This document shows positions 9,289 to 17,599 of a stretch of DNA of 64,000 bases, in pieces (the first letter of the stretch is position 1; every line of letters starts with the position of its first letter). The stretch comes from Petroclostridium sp. X23. GTDB taxonomy: Bacteria; Bacillota; Clostridia; SK-Y3. The notes below the pieces were generated by a model. The model was not told the origin of the DNA. It did not search any database and was given only the letters and a program-made list of their open reading frames with translations. Made by a program: the position numbers and the translations under genes. Location: the NCBI RefSeq assembly GCF_030013905.1, contig NZ_CP124862.1, forward strand, positions 3,785,051 to 3,849,050, read 5' to 3'.

Positions 9289-11354
9289 CTTACATTCAGC
9301 ATGAATAAATTACCACTACCCTTTTATGTTGCGTAGCGATATATCAACTTGCTAATGAGCATGATTACGGTCAGAATTAGTGGATTTACCATAGCTTACG
9401 TAAAAAAAGCGCACTGAACCAAGGTATACCACTAACTCCGGCAACCCAATATATCCCTTTTATTAATAATACATTTTCGAGATTACTATGGATGTCGTGT
9501 TAACTGTCATTCTAAGAATTCTTCAATGTCTATATCTAGCAGTTCCAGCACTGTTGTTACAGTTAATTGTTGGTGTTCGCTATAAAACCCATAACTGTAG
9601 GTATCTTCTTGTTCTTTCACAAAGTATGCTTTTTCTAAAGCTTCAAGCACATATTTGATGGTAGGGTTTTCAAGCTTCTTGTTATTCCAGCCAATACGTG
9701 GAAGCTCCTCTTCTGATTCATTGATACTTTTACGAATCTTGTACTGAACAATTGCACGAATCAGAAGTGAGATGTTCATGAGCATGACCAAGGCATTAAT
9801 TCGCTCTGGCGTTTTTAAAAAGATTGAAGCTGCAAGTGCAGGTTCTTTCAACAGTCTAAACTGCGCCTCAACAACAGTTTGTTCTTTGTACTGACGGAGG
9901 ATCTCCTTGCCATCAAATTCTGTCTCATGAATACTTGTGATCAGCACGAAGCATTCTTCTTCGTGTTTTAGTTTCTCCACAGCTGTAGCATTTTCTGCTT
10001 GTATGTGTACAGTTACACGCCAAGATATTACGATAACTGGAGGTTTAGGATTTTTTCCCGGATTACCACGTGGTCTTTTTTCTGTTTTTTCTTCCTTGAA
10101 ACAGACGTCAAATAGAAAAAGACTCTTCTTGTGAGCTTTTTCAAAGCGAGCCCACTCTTCACGGGCATCCGCTTCACAAACAAATACTTTGCCCGATAAT
10201 GTCAGGATATCTTTTTTAAGCTCCATACGTTGCTTCTCCAGCTTATGCTCAAAACGATCTTTTCCCGCACTACTGCGGACAACAATAAACCGGGTATCAC
10301 AATTTTCAACAGCCTCCATAAACTCCTGCATTTCATAGGTACATGCGTTCTTGCCAGAACCTATCTGACCGATATCAGTCCATTGATCAAATTTATAAGC
10401 TTTCTCGATCAGTCTTCCGGCAACCTTGCCGTAAAAATTTGCAGGACACCGCGATATGAACCGTATCCTGTTGTCTGGATCGGTAAGCTGCTTGAACGTT
10501 GGCAGATTAATAAGCTTAGAGTCAGCAATATAAGTTACTTCATTCAAACAATCTCCGAATATTTGCTTTGTAAGGGCTAAGGCTTTTTGATTCCATTCAA
10601 TATCGGAAGTATTTCCATCCATAGTTGAACTGGCTACGGCAATACCATGTTCATTGACAATCTTACCTACTACGGCCTGTTTGCAATGCGGAAGGTGATC
10701 CTTGTTATATCCTTTGGTGATGTTCAAAGCACCCTCCGGCGCATCGTCGCACATATATTGCCCATAAAAGGACAATGTTGTTGTATCAGAATGCAGCCGA
10801 TTGAAAGCAATATGAAACACGCTGTACATAGACAAACAGATAGATGAAAACAATCCTTCAGGTTTAGCTTCACTGATTCGGTCTAATGCACGTGCGATGG
10901 AATAGTCATTTAAGTGTTCTGGCATAACCCCTTTGCCAAACAATGCTTCAGTATCATAACCGGCAAATGCCCGCTTGATCCTGTAAAGTGGGGCTCGTAC
11001 CTGCATAAATGTTGCCAATATCACGGCCTTAGCTAAATTACCGGGAGACACTTTCCAATGACTTTCATCCCATTCAACACTACCATCTATGAATTCAACA
11101 AAACCAATGAGTTTTAAAAACTTGTTTGCAAGCAGTAAAGCAAAAGGAAGGATCAAAGGTTGCTCTACTTTTGCCGGATGCAGTATAGTAATTTTACGCT
11201 TTTTATTTCTTTTGTGTTTATGTGACTTCTTTGAAGCTTTTGCCATACGAATCACTCCTATAATTTTGTATATAAAAGAGATTCGCCAAAAGTTCTAAAT
11301 TCCATTCAAGTTTACATAAATAATGCATGGTAATTTATTCATGCTGAATGTGAG
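9289..11354 (-). mobile_element. IS1634-like insertion sequence inside agrB copy 1
   Basis: A 2066-bp element with terminal inverted repeats of about 26 bases (inner part ACATTCAGCATGAATAAATT identical at both ends, one mismatch near the tip). It is flanked by a 6-bp duplication TTACAA at 9283-9288 and 11355-11360. Comparing the uninterrupted homologue at 17810-17825 confirms the insertion point. One transposase gene lies on the minus strand. Complete ends and intact gene suggest recent insertion. Confidence 0.92.
9507..11246 (-). CDS. IS1634-family DDE transposase
   Basis: A 579-residue transposase with a lysine-rich N terminus (KASKKSHKHKRNKKRK). The DDE-type core has LHSDTTTLSFYG around the first acidic residue, TYIADSKLIN around the second, and a late glutamate in QYKEQTVVEAQFRLLKEP. 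The large insertion before the last glutamate and the overall length fit the IS1634 group of the IS4-like superfamily. ATG 11246 lies 8 bases after GGAG; the frame extends three codons further. It appears intact. It moves only its own element and has no functional link with the agr genes it splits. Confidence 0.88.
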   Translation of the reverse strand: MAKASKKSHKHKRNKKRKITILHPAKVEQPLILPFALLLANKFLKLIGFVEFIDGSVEWDESHWKVSPGNLAKAVILATFMQVRAPLYRIKRAFAGYDTEALFGKGVMPEHLNDYSIARALDRISEAKPEGLFSSICLSMYSVFHIAFNRLHSDTTTLSFYGQYMCDDAPEGALNITKGYNKDHLPHCKQAVVGKIVNEHGIAVASSTMDGNTSDIEWNQKALALTKQIFGDCLNEVTYIADSKLINLPTFKQLTDPDNRIRFISRCPANFYGKVAGRLIEKAYKFDQWTDIGQIGSGKNACTYEMQEFMEAVENCDTRFIVVRSSAGKDRFEHKLEKQRMELKKDILTLSGKVFVCEADAREEWARFEKAHKKSLFLFDVCFKEEKTEKRPRGNPGKNPKPPVIVISWRVTVHIQAENATAVEKLKHEEECFVLITSIHETEFDGKEILRQYKEQTVVEAQFRLLKEPALAASIFLKTPERINALVMLMNISLLIRAIVQYKIRKSINESEEELPRIGWNNKKLENPTIKYVLEALEKAYFVKEQEDTYSYGFYSEHQQLTVTTVLELLDIDIEEFLE

Positions 11355-11867
11355 TTACAAGCATTAAGAAGATACCTATCACTGTAGTCACAGTAAATAA
11401 AAATGGAAAGTATACCATAATAATACAGAAGAATACTGTGCTGACTATGAAACAGGTAAAATTACTCTCAAAATGCAAGCCACCGGAAAAAATCCGTATA
11501 GACAATAAGATACTTACGCAAAGCAAAAATTCATGGATTTTATTGAGTAATGAAAATAAAGCCAGCAGTGCTGCAAATTTGATGGCCTCATTCCAAACAA
11601 CCGTCATCGCATACTTCATCTTTTGAAGATCACGATGAGATAATAATTTCTCCTTATAGACTTTATACGTAAAAACATCTATCAAGCTATGCACCTAAAA
11701 CTCATCCTTTGAATCTCCAAATAAGAAAGCGACTGCAAAAGATTCCCACTGCTGAATTTTTAACATTGAAAAACCGGACAATCATTTTACAGCCGCATTT
11801 CCGGCAAGATAGTTTATTAAGCTGTTGAAATGGTAGCACAAAAGTGAAACTGAAACAACCCAAAAGG

Positions 11868-11938
11868 AATGAAAACGTAGTTTAAGGGAACGAAAAAACA
11901 TTATGTGCAGTTTCGTTCCCTTAAACTACGTTTTCATT
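11868..11938. repeat. Perfect 28-bp inverted repeat upstream of agrB copy 1
   Basis: Arms 11868-11895 and 11911-11938 are exact reverse complements (inner part ACGTAGTTTAAGGGAACG), around a 15-base loop. It sits between divergent transcripts: agrBD on the minus strand and the C39 peptidase on the plus strand. The same structure, two base pairs longer, is at 18325-18399. It may be a LytTR operator pair, a bidirectional terminator or a regulatory RNA stem. Confidence 0.85.
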
Positions 11939-11947
11939 TGAAAAATA

Positions 11948-11975
11948 TTGAAAAAATGGGGATGTGTGATATAGT
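11948..11975 (+). promoter_or_regulatory. Extended -10 promoter facing the C39 peptidase gene
   Basis: TTGAAA 11948-11953, 16-base spacer, TGATATAGT with TATAGT at 11970-11975 (extended -10). It is repeated at 18407-18434. About 170 bases of untranslated leader follow, including an unused AAGGAGAGGAG at 12050-12060. Confidence 0.7.
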
Positions 11976-12153
11976 AAAACATACTAAGCGCGTTTGGTAG
12001 TAGGATGCAATTACTCTAAATAAACATTTAGTGTTTTGACTAACTTTAATAAGGAGAGGAGCAAAAATCTTTAAAAAACTATCGGCCATATAACTTGATA
12101 GTATTTCATATGATACAGCAACGGAAACTAATAAAAATAGGGGGATTAAACTA

Positions 12154-13104
12154 ATGTCGAAAAAAAATTTAAAAATCACTAGTACTATTCTAAGTGCAAC
12201 ATTAATGATATCATTAGCAAGTTTTACAGTTTTTGCTGAAAGCCAGATTTATACTAATGAAGATCCTAATTCAACAGAAGGTCAATATTTCACTGCTGAA
12301 GATCCAAGAGGTATTGGCGAATTTACAGATAAAGAAATTAAAGACGGACTTGAAAAGTCAGATATGGCTTGTGAGGTAATTGCTATAAGAAAGAAATCTA
12401 TCAGTAATTCAAAATCGGTGACCGCAAAAGACATTGCAAAGGTAAAAGACTATATAAAAAAATATGCACCAGATTCTGTTGAGGATGATTATATTTCTAA
12501 AGAAAAAGGTGATATTTCGGTATCTGCAATAGGAGATTGGCAATCTAAAAACCTTCATTTGCCAGGAGAGGTACAAGAATATGGTAATTATTGTGCTCCT
12601 GCATCAATTCAAGCTATTTTAAAACACAAAGGTCTATCTAAAACTCAAACCGAATTAGCTAAGCTATGTGGAATTGTTCCTAATGGATCAGGAACAATTC
12701 TATATAAAGTAGCGCCAGCACTTAATTATTATAATAAGGCTAGTGGAAGATCAAATTTAAGTTATAAATACTATACTTTATTGCCGTCAGCTGTTCAAGC
12801 GTCTGAATGGAATGTAAAAATGGCTGATAGTGCCATTGCAACCATAGTGGGTAATTATGGGGTAGTATATGATGTGCACCAAGTAAAAGGTTCAGCGCAT
12901 TATTTGCAAGGGTATTCAACAATGGTTTCTGGTAACATATATCACTATGTTGCTGGTGAAGGGTTCGATAGCTCTGACCCTTCTAATAGAATTTGTTATT
13001 ATTATGATTCAAATAATCTAAAGGACAATCTAGGTGATAGGCATATGCATGTGACGTTTCAAACAATGGGAGTCTTAACAAATGATATGGGATTAGTTTA
13101 TTAA
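12154..13104 (+). CDS. Secreted C39-like papain-fold cysteine peptidase
   Basis: A 316-residue exported protein with a Sec signal peptide (cleavage likely after VFA, about residue 28), a charged 100-residue propeptide-like section, and a C-terminal papain-like domain. Catalytic residues are probably C147 (EYGNYCAPAS), H264 (IYHYVAGEG) and D285 (YYYDSNN). This fits peptidase_C39-like domains that act outside the cell. GGGGG precedes ATG 12154. It is read from the promoter beside agr copy 1 and is a good candidate for a quorum-controlled exoenzyme. The substrate is unknown. Confidence 0.78.
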   Translation: MSKKNLKITSTILSATLMISLASFTVFAESQIYTNEDPNSTEGQYFTAEDPRGIGEFTDKEIKDGLEKSDMACEVIAIRKKSISNSKSVTAKDIAKVKDYIKKYAPDSVEDDYISKEKGDISVSAIGDWQSKNLHLPGEVQEYGNYCAPASIQAILKHKGLSKTQTELAKLCGIVPNGSGTILYKVAPALNYYNKASGRSNLSYKYYTLLPSAVQASEWNVKMADSAIATIVGNYGVVYDVHQVKGSAHYLQGYSTMVSGNIYHYVAGEGFDSSDPSNRICYYYDSNNLKDNLGDRHMHVTFQTMGVLTNDMGLVY

Positions 13105-13126
13105 GATGAATTAATCTAGGGAGCTT

Positions 13127-13162
13127 CAACAGAATACAGTATGATCATACTGTATTCTGTTG
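13127..13162. terminator. 36-bp perfect palindrome after the peptidase gene
   Basis: Two 18-base arms meet without a loop, centred on TGATCA. It lies between the peptidase and lipoprotein genes. It is probably a hairpin terminator or stabiliser, though no T-run follows. Confidence 0.5.
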
Positions 13163-13191
13163 CTTACCATAACTAATTAGGGAGAAATACG

Positions 13192-14454
13192 ATGAATAGA
13201 ATAGCTATTTGGATATTATTATTACTGGTACTGACATCATGTAGTTTTAGTAACTCTTTTAAAATAGAGCCTGAAAATAAAAAAGAGGCAAAAAACGTAG
13301 ATTCTAGTTTTATTAAACAAGAAGAACTTATTACAGAAAAAAGCTATAAGACGAATGACGAAATTGGGCTTGGAATAAACACAGATATTGTAGGGAAAAG
13401 TGGGCAGGTCAATTCTAAAATCAATTTAAATGGTATGTTAAAATTGGGAGTAGAAAAAGAGAACGATGCGCTTATATATTATAATACGGATAATAATTTA
13501 ATTGAAAGCATCAATATGAATACAGGGGAAATTATAGAGACTTGGAATATTATAAATAATCGTAAGAATAAAGTATATGCAATCAATATGAGAAATAATA
13601 TTGTAGCTTGGGCGGAGTGCCCTTATGGTGATGTTTTTCCAACCCAAGATAAAACACATGGAGCAGGGTGGAAGTTATATTATATAGATTTACTAACAAA
13701 GAAAATAGTAAAAATTGACAGTGATCAAGGTATTATCCTCCCAGAAGGGCATATCGAATATGGCTATCTTGCACCGTCTAAAATTGCGATTTCTCCAGAG
13801 TATATTTCATATATTACTTTTGATTATAATGTAGAGCATAGAGTTACTGCCGTTATAAAATTATATAATATAAGAACTAAAAAACTTGAAATAATTGATT
13901 ATCTAGATGAGGACTTATCAAAGAACGCATTCGGGTATCCTAATATCTCTAATGACAAAGTAGTTTGGTGTAAAGCTTTGGTTAATCCAGATGGTACCTA
14001 TAAAGGACAAAGCTTTGTCTATGATATATTGACGAAAGAGAAAACCGTATTGGTTACAGATGAAAACGTCATAAACCCTACAATAAGCGGTGATTTTATT
14101 TGTGCAGAAGGTAAGCCAGGAAAGACATATTATGATGGCGAGGTATGTATTTATAATTTAAAAAATAACCAATGGCAGTACAAAATTAATGGAGAACATA
14201 CGCAATATAATCAAATGAAAAATACTTATCTGAATACACTAACTGCTACAGACAAATATCTATTATGGGAGACTGCAATACAAAGAACACTCATGCTTTT
14301 TAATTTTATGGATGAAAAACTATATACAATTATATCCTTTGATAAAGGCCAAGAAGTTTATGCAGAATTGATGAGTGATAATGTACTTCTATATAGGACT
14401 AGACCATATAATAAAAATATTAAACCCATATGGCGTTATTTATATTTAAAATAG
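13192..14454 (+). CDS. Lipoprotein with repeated propeller-like segments
   Basis: A 420-residue protein with a lipoprotein signal (WILLLLVLTSCSF, lipobox LTSC, Cys 17), so anchored on the outer face of the membrane. The rest has repeating segments such as NNIVAWAECPYG, NDKVVWCKALV and DKYLLWETAI that resemble TolB/DUF5050-type beta-propeller blades. No catalytic motif is visible. It lies downstream of the C39 peptidase, 87 bases away with its own AGGGAG site, and may be co-transcribed under agr control. Function unknown. Confidence 0.65.
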   Translation: MNRIAIWILLLLVLTSCSFSNSFKIEPENKKEAKNVDSSFIKQEELITEKSYKTNDEIGLGINTDIVGKSGQVNSKINLNGMLKLGVEKENDALIYYNTDNNLIESINMNTGEIIETWNIINNRKNKVYAINMRNNIVAWAECPYGDVFPTQDKTHGAGWKLYYIDLLTKKIVKIDSDQGIILPEGHIEYGYLAPSKIAISPEYISYITFDYNVEHRVTAVIKLYNIRTKKLEIIDYLDEDLSKNAFGYPNISNDKVVWCKALVNPDGTYKGQSFVYDILTKEKTVLVTDENVINPTISGDFICAEGKPGKTYYDGEVCIYNLKNNQWQYKINGEHTQYNQMKNTYLNTLTATDKYLLWETAIQRTLMLFNFMDEKLYTIISFDKGQEVYAELMSDNVLLYRTRPYNKNIKPIWRYLYLK

Positions 14455-14496
14455 GGTGCCAGAGACATTAAATAGCAACAAGGCAAGACCAGCTAA

Positions 14497-14514
14497 AAGA
14501 AACCAAGGGGACGG
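14497..14514 (+). repeat. Solo REP left-half motif
   Basis: AAGAAACCAAGGGGACGG, identical to the outer edge of the two RAYT elements at 15774 and 20145, but here without a transposase. Confidence 0.7.
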
Positions 14515-15749
14515 CAGACCAATGTCATAAAGCTAAGAATACAATAATTGGAATTTGCAATCTCAAACAAATGTAATGAAAACTTAACATAAAAGTATAA
14601 AAAACACTTGACTTTTTTGAAACACCTCAATAATCGAGATGGATACCTTTTTGATGGTATATCTTCTCGATATTGGGTGATACAAATGTTAAAAAATTTT
14701 ATGACTGCTCTTGAAATAGCTAGAGAACAAATCAACGACGCTATCTTTATGTTGACCAACCGTAAAAAGAGCACATATTTTACAAAAGACACTGCTAAGA
14801 TGAATTTTAAAGATGCAATATATTTTATATTAAAGGGACTAAGAAAGACATTACAAATAGAGATAGATGATTGGTTTGAATTCTTAGGTGGAGATAACGC
14901 TATGACAAAACAAGCTTTTTCACAACTACGACAAAAAATTAAGCCTGATGCCTTTATACAGCTTAATGATAATTATATAAGCTGGTTTTATAATGATGAT
15001 AACTTTAAAAAATATAATGGTTATAGACTCCTCTCTATTGATGGTAGCATTCCTGAAATCCCTAATACGGTTAGTAACAGGGAACATTTTGGGTATTATC
15101 ATAATCAAAGTAACAGGAAGCAGGCAAGAGCGATGGTTTCTGTAATATATGATATGGAAAATGATTACATACTTGAATCAGATATACGTACATGGAAAGC
15201 AGCAGAAAGGGATCTAGCAAAAGAGCTTATCGAAAGGCTTGAAATTAAAGGATTTAAAAATGATTTGTTTTTATTTGATAGGGGTTATCCGTCAAAGGAT
15301 ATATTTGATTTCTTAGAAAGTAAAAAATTAAAATATTTGATGAGAGTAAAGGTTAATAAATTTCAGCCGGAAGTTGATACTGCAAATAAACCGGATCAAA
15401 TTATCACGCGCATTCATAAAAACAAGACATTAACATTGCGGATCATTAACGTTATTTTGCCAACGGGTGAAATTGAAAAATTAGTTACTAATATTATGGA
15501 TGAAGATTTCACTACTGAAGATTTTAAAGTACTATATTTCAAACGTTGGGGGATAGAAGTTAAATACAGTCAATTAAAAAGCCGATATGAGATGGAAAAC
15601 TTTTCGGGAGTTAATCCAACAGCTATAATGCAGGATTTTTATGCAACTATATATTTATCGAACCTTATGGCAATGGCAAAAGCAGAAGCTGATGAGAACG
15701 CAGAATTAAGCAAAGAAGGTTTAAAATATGAGTATAAAGTAAATATGAA

Positions 15750-15785
15750 AAGAAACCAAGGAAGAAACCAAGGAAGAAACCAAGG
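15750..15785 (+). repeat. Three tandem 12-bp units at the RAYT left edge
   Basis: AAGAAACCAAGG is present three times head to tail, where the other RAYT copy at 20145 has it once. This expansion adds the repeated RNQG to the disrupted transposase frame. Confidence 0.85.
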
Positions 15786-15809
15786 GGACGGTTCTGGTGG
15801 TTTGACAGA

Positions 15810-15841
15810 CCTCTGTGTTTATGATAGCATAAATGCAGAGG
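15810..15841 (+). promoter_or_regulatory. Hairpin covering the RAYT ribosome-binding site
   Basis: CCTCTGTGTTTATG pairs with CATAAATGCAGAGG around ATAG. The right arm contains most of the AGAGGTGA ribosome site for ATG 15851, so folding would hide it. The same hairpin is kept at 20181-20212. Confidence 0.6.
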
Positions 15842-15850
15842 TGAATTTAT

Positions 15851-16609
15851 ATGCCGAGAAAAGCAAGAGAGAAAAGTGAAAATGGAATATATCATATTAT
15901 TTTACGTGGGATAAATAAGCAAATCATATTTGAGGAAGAGGAAGACAGTGTAAGGTTTTTACAGACATTGAAGGACTATAAAGAAAAAAGTGGGTATAAG
16001 ATATATGCATATTGCTTAATGGGAAACCATATTCATTTACTTTTGCAAGAAGGGAATGAAGGATTAGGAATAGCAATGCGGCGAATAGGAGCAAGTTATG
16101 TATACTGGTATAATTGCAAATATAAACGTTGCGGACATTTATTTCAAGATAGATATAAGAGTGAAACGGTTGATAGTGAGAGTTATTTCACGGTGGTAGT
16201 AAGATATATTCACCAAAACCCCTTAAAAGCAGGTTTAGTAACGGATATCGCTGATTATAAATGGAGTAGTTATAATGAATTTATAGGAAAGAGTAGCATT
16301 GCGGATATAGATTTCGTATTAGATATAATTAATAATGACAGAGAAAAGGCAACGAAGAGTTTTGAAGATTTTCATAAAGAAATTAATAATGATAAATGTT
16401 TGGAGTTAGAAGAAAAAAGAAGAATGACAGATGATGAAGCAATAGAAGTTATTAGAGGAGTTTGCAATACTAGAAATTGCTTGGAAGTCCAAAATTTTGA
16501 ATCTCACATGAGAGATGAGATTTTAAAAAGATTAAAGACTGAGGGGATGTCTACAAGACAAATTGCAAGACTAACCGGGGTAAGTAGGGCAATTGTATTA
16601 AAGGTGTAG
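15851..16609 (+). CDS. REP-associated tyrosine (Y1 HUH) transposase, copy 1
   Basis: A 252-residue single-strand DNA transposase. The metal-binding HUH motif is H60-I-H62 (CLMGNHIHLLLQEG) and the nucleophile is probably Y119 (VVRYIHQNPLKAGLV). The N-terminal PRKAREKSENGIYHIILRGINKQ is standard for RAYT proteins, and the C terminus has a helix-turn-helix (TRQIARLTGVSRAIV). It recognises REP hairpins. The copy at 20222-20980 differs at only about a dozen residues. Both frames are open and likely active or recently so. Confidence 0.92.
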   Translation: MPRKAREKSENGIYHIILRGINKQIIFEEEEDSVRFLQTLKDYKEKSGYKIYAYCLMGNHIHLLLQEGNEGLGIAMRRIGASYVYWYNCKYKRCGHLFQDRYKSETVDSESYFTVVVRYIHQNPLKAGLVTDIADYKWSSYNEFIGKSSIADIDFVLDIINNDREKATKSFEDFHKEINNDKCLELEEKRRMTDDEAIEVIRGVCNTRNCLEVQNFESHMRDEILKRLKTEGMSTRQIARLTGVSRAIVLKV

Positions 16610-16640
16610 CCATAAGAACCGTCCCTATGGTTTTTAATCA

Positions 16641-17462
16641 AAGTATTATTCATTTATAGCATCGGCTATTGTAAATATAGTAGTAATCATATTATTAATC
16701 ATCTATGTGTGGCAAACGGATAAAGCTTTTATATGGAGGCATTTTGTTGCTTTCTTAACCGGTATAATCGTATGGGAAGCGGTAAATATATACTTTGTGT
16801 ATCAATTGATAAAAATGAAAGAGCAGGAAAAGATGATTCGCATTCATGAAAGATATATCCCGTTTTTGAAGAACTTAATACATGAAGTACGGCAGCAACA
16901 ACATGAGTTTAAGAATCATCTTAATACACTTTATGGGATTGTAGAAATTGAAGGTGATCATGAAGCACGGAAAGAAGTGAAAGAGTATCTAGAAGCATTA
17001 ATTGGCAGAACAAAGCCTGTTGATCAGCTTTTAAATATAAAAGACCCGATATTAAGCGCCATAATCTATAGTAAAAAAGCCTTGGCAGAGGAGAAGAATA
17101 TTACTTTCAGTGTAGAATTTGAAGGAGAGATCCCCGATTATCCTTTGAAAAAGCATGATTTGGTTGAGTTATTGGGAAATTTACTGAATAATGCCATTGA
17201 GGCAGCAGAAAGTACTGATAATGGCCAAGTGATTTTAACACTTGGTACACAAGGAGTTTTAAAGGTGTTCCAGATAAAAAACACGTGCCAATCAATATCT
17301 GAAGTAGATATGACGCATATATTTGATCGGCGCTATTCGAAAAAACAAGGAAAGCACCGAGGGTATGGCCTTTATAATGTAAAGAAAATTGTAACTGCTT
17401 ATAAAGGTACCATAGAGCTTTCCTTTGACAAGCAATATGTAGTATTCAAAATACTATTTTAA
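16641..17462 (+). pseudogene. AgrC-type histidine kinase, copy 2, 5'-truncated
   Basis: From AAG 16641 the sequence matches codons 145-417 of the kinase at 7677-8930. Everything before, namely most of the membrane sensor and the response regulator gene, is missing and replaced by the RAYT element. The remaining frame can start at ATG 16707 (251 residues) and keeps the last membrane helix, the phospho-histidine (RQQQHEFKNHLN) and the GHKL N and G boxes. If translated it would be a kinase without a peptide sensor. Its end overlaps agrD2 as in copy 1. Confidence 0.88.
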
Positions 17463-17594
17463 TAAACCTTTCGGGCATTTCGGTTCACCCCAAAGAAGAA
17501 ATGAGCCGGAAGCCGTAATCAAATCTGCGGCTGAAATAAATATAAAAGCAAAGGAATATAACACTGCTTTTAATACCGGAGAAATCTTTTTCAT
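17454..17594 (-). CDS. agrD: AgrD-family cyclic lactone autoinducer propeptide, copy 2
   Basis: A 46-residue peptide with the same leader as copy 1 (residues 1-32 identical) but core SGSFLLWGEPKCPKGLLK. The predicted ring S31-F-L-L-W35 differs from copy 1 at two hydrophobic positions, and the tail differs at one. Serine again replaces the thiolactone cysteine. ATG 17594 lies 5 bases after the agrB2 stop. Change limited to the signal region is what is seen when agr specificity groups diverge. The ring assignment is by alignment to known AgrD proteins. Confidence 0.88.
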   Translation of the reverse strand: MKKISPVLKAVLYSFAFIFISAADLITASGSFLLWGEPKCPKGLLK

Positions 17595-17599
17595 TGGTT

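Larger units (their letters stand above)
9068..11694 (-). pseudogene. agrB: AgrB-type peptidase, copy 1, interrupted by an IS element
   Basis: The N-terminal part (11694 down to 11355) and C-terminal part (9288 down to 9068) are parts of one AgrB gene, split by the IS at 9289-11354 with a TTACAA target duplication. Joined, the frame matches the intact copy at 17600-18154 almost throughout. The catalytic His and Cys (GGLHFESNFTC) are in the N-terminal part; the break falls in the hydrophobic region after about residue 110, so the C-terminal helices are lost. The N-terminal part would end with a few IS-encoded residues. Its start is GTG, where copy 2 has ATG. It is unlikely to process AgrD. Confidence 0.9.
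14686..15879 (+). pseudogene. IS4-family transposase, C terminus replaced by a RAYT element
   Basis: The protein shows an IS4-type DDE core: LLSIDGSIPEIP (first Asp), LFLFDRGYPS (second Asp) and YFKRWGIEVKYSQLKSRYEMENFSG (Glu with the Y-x2-R-W-x-I-E-x-x-Y-like signature). After residue ~375 the frame runs into the REP repeats (RNQGRNQGRNQG) and then into RAYT upstream sequence, so the native end is lost. The start is unclear; ATG 14686 follows GGGTGA, while the open frame extends to 14608. It is probably inactive. Confidence 0.82.
15774..16630 (+). mobile_element. REP-RAYT element 1
   Basis: A Y1 transposase gene is bracketed by GC-rich REP sequences in opposite orientation: AACCAAGGGGACGGTTCT at the left and CCATAAGAACCGTCCCTATGG at 16610-16630. 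Each is itself an imperfect palindrome. The left edge breaks the IS4 transposase and the right edge abuts the truncated kinase, so this element marks the end of agr copy 2. Confidence 0.85.

Noticed and set aside
12036..12120. Small ORF after AAGGAGAGGAG in the C39 peptidase leader
   Set aside because: The ribosome-like site is followed by ATC rather than a usual start and the frame ends after eight codons.
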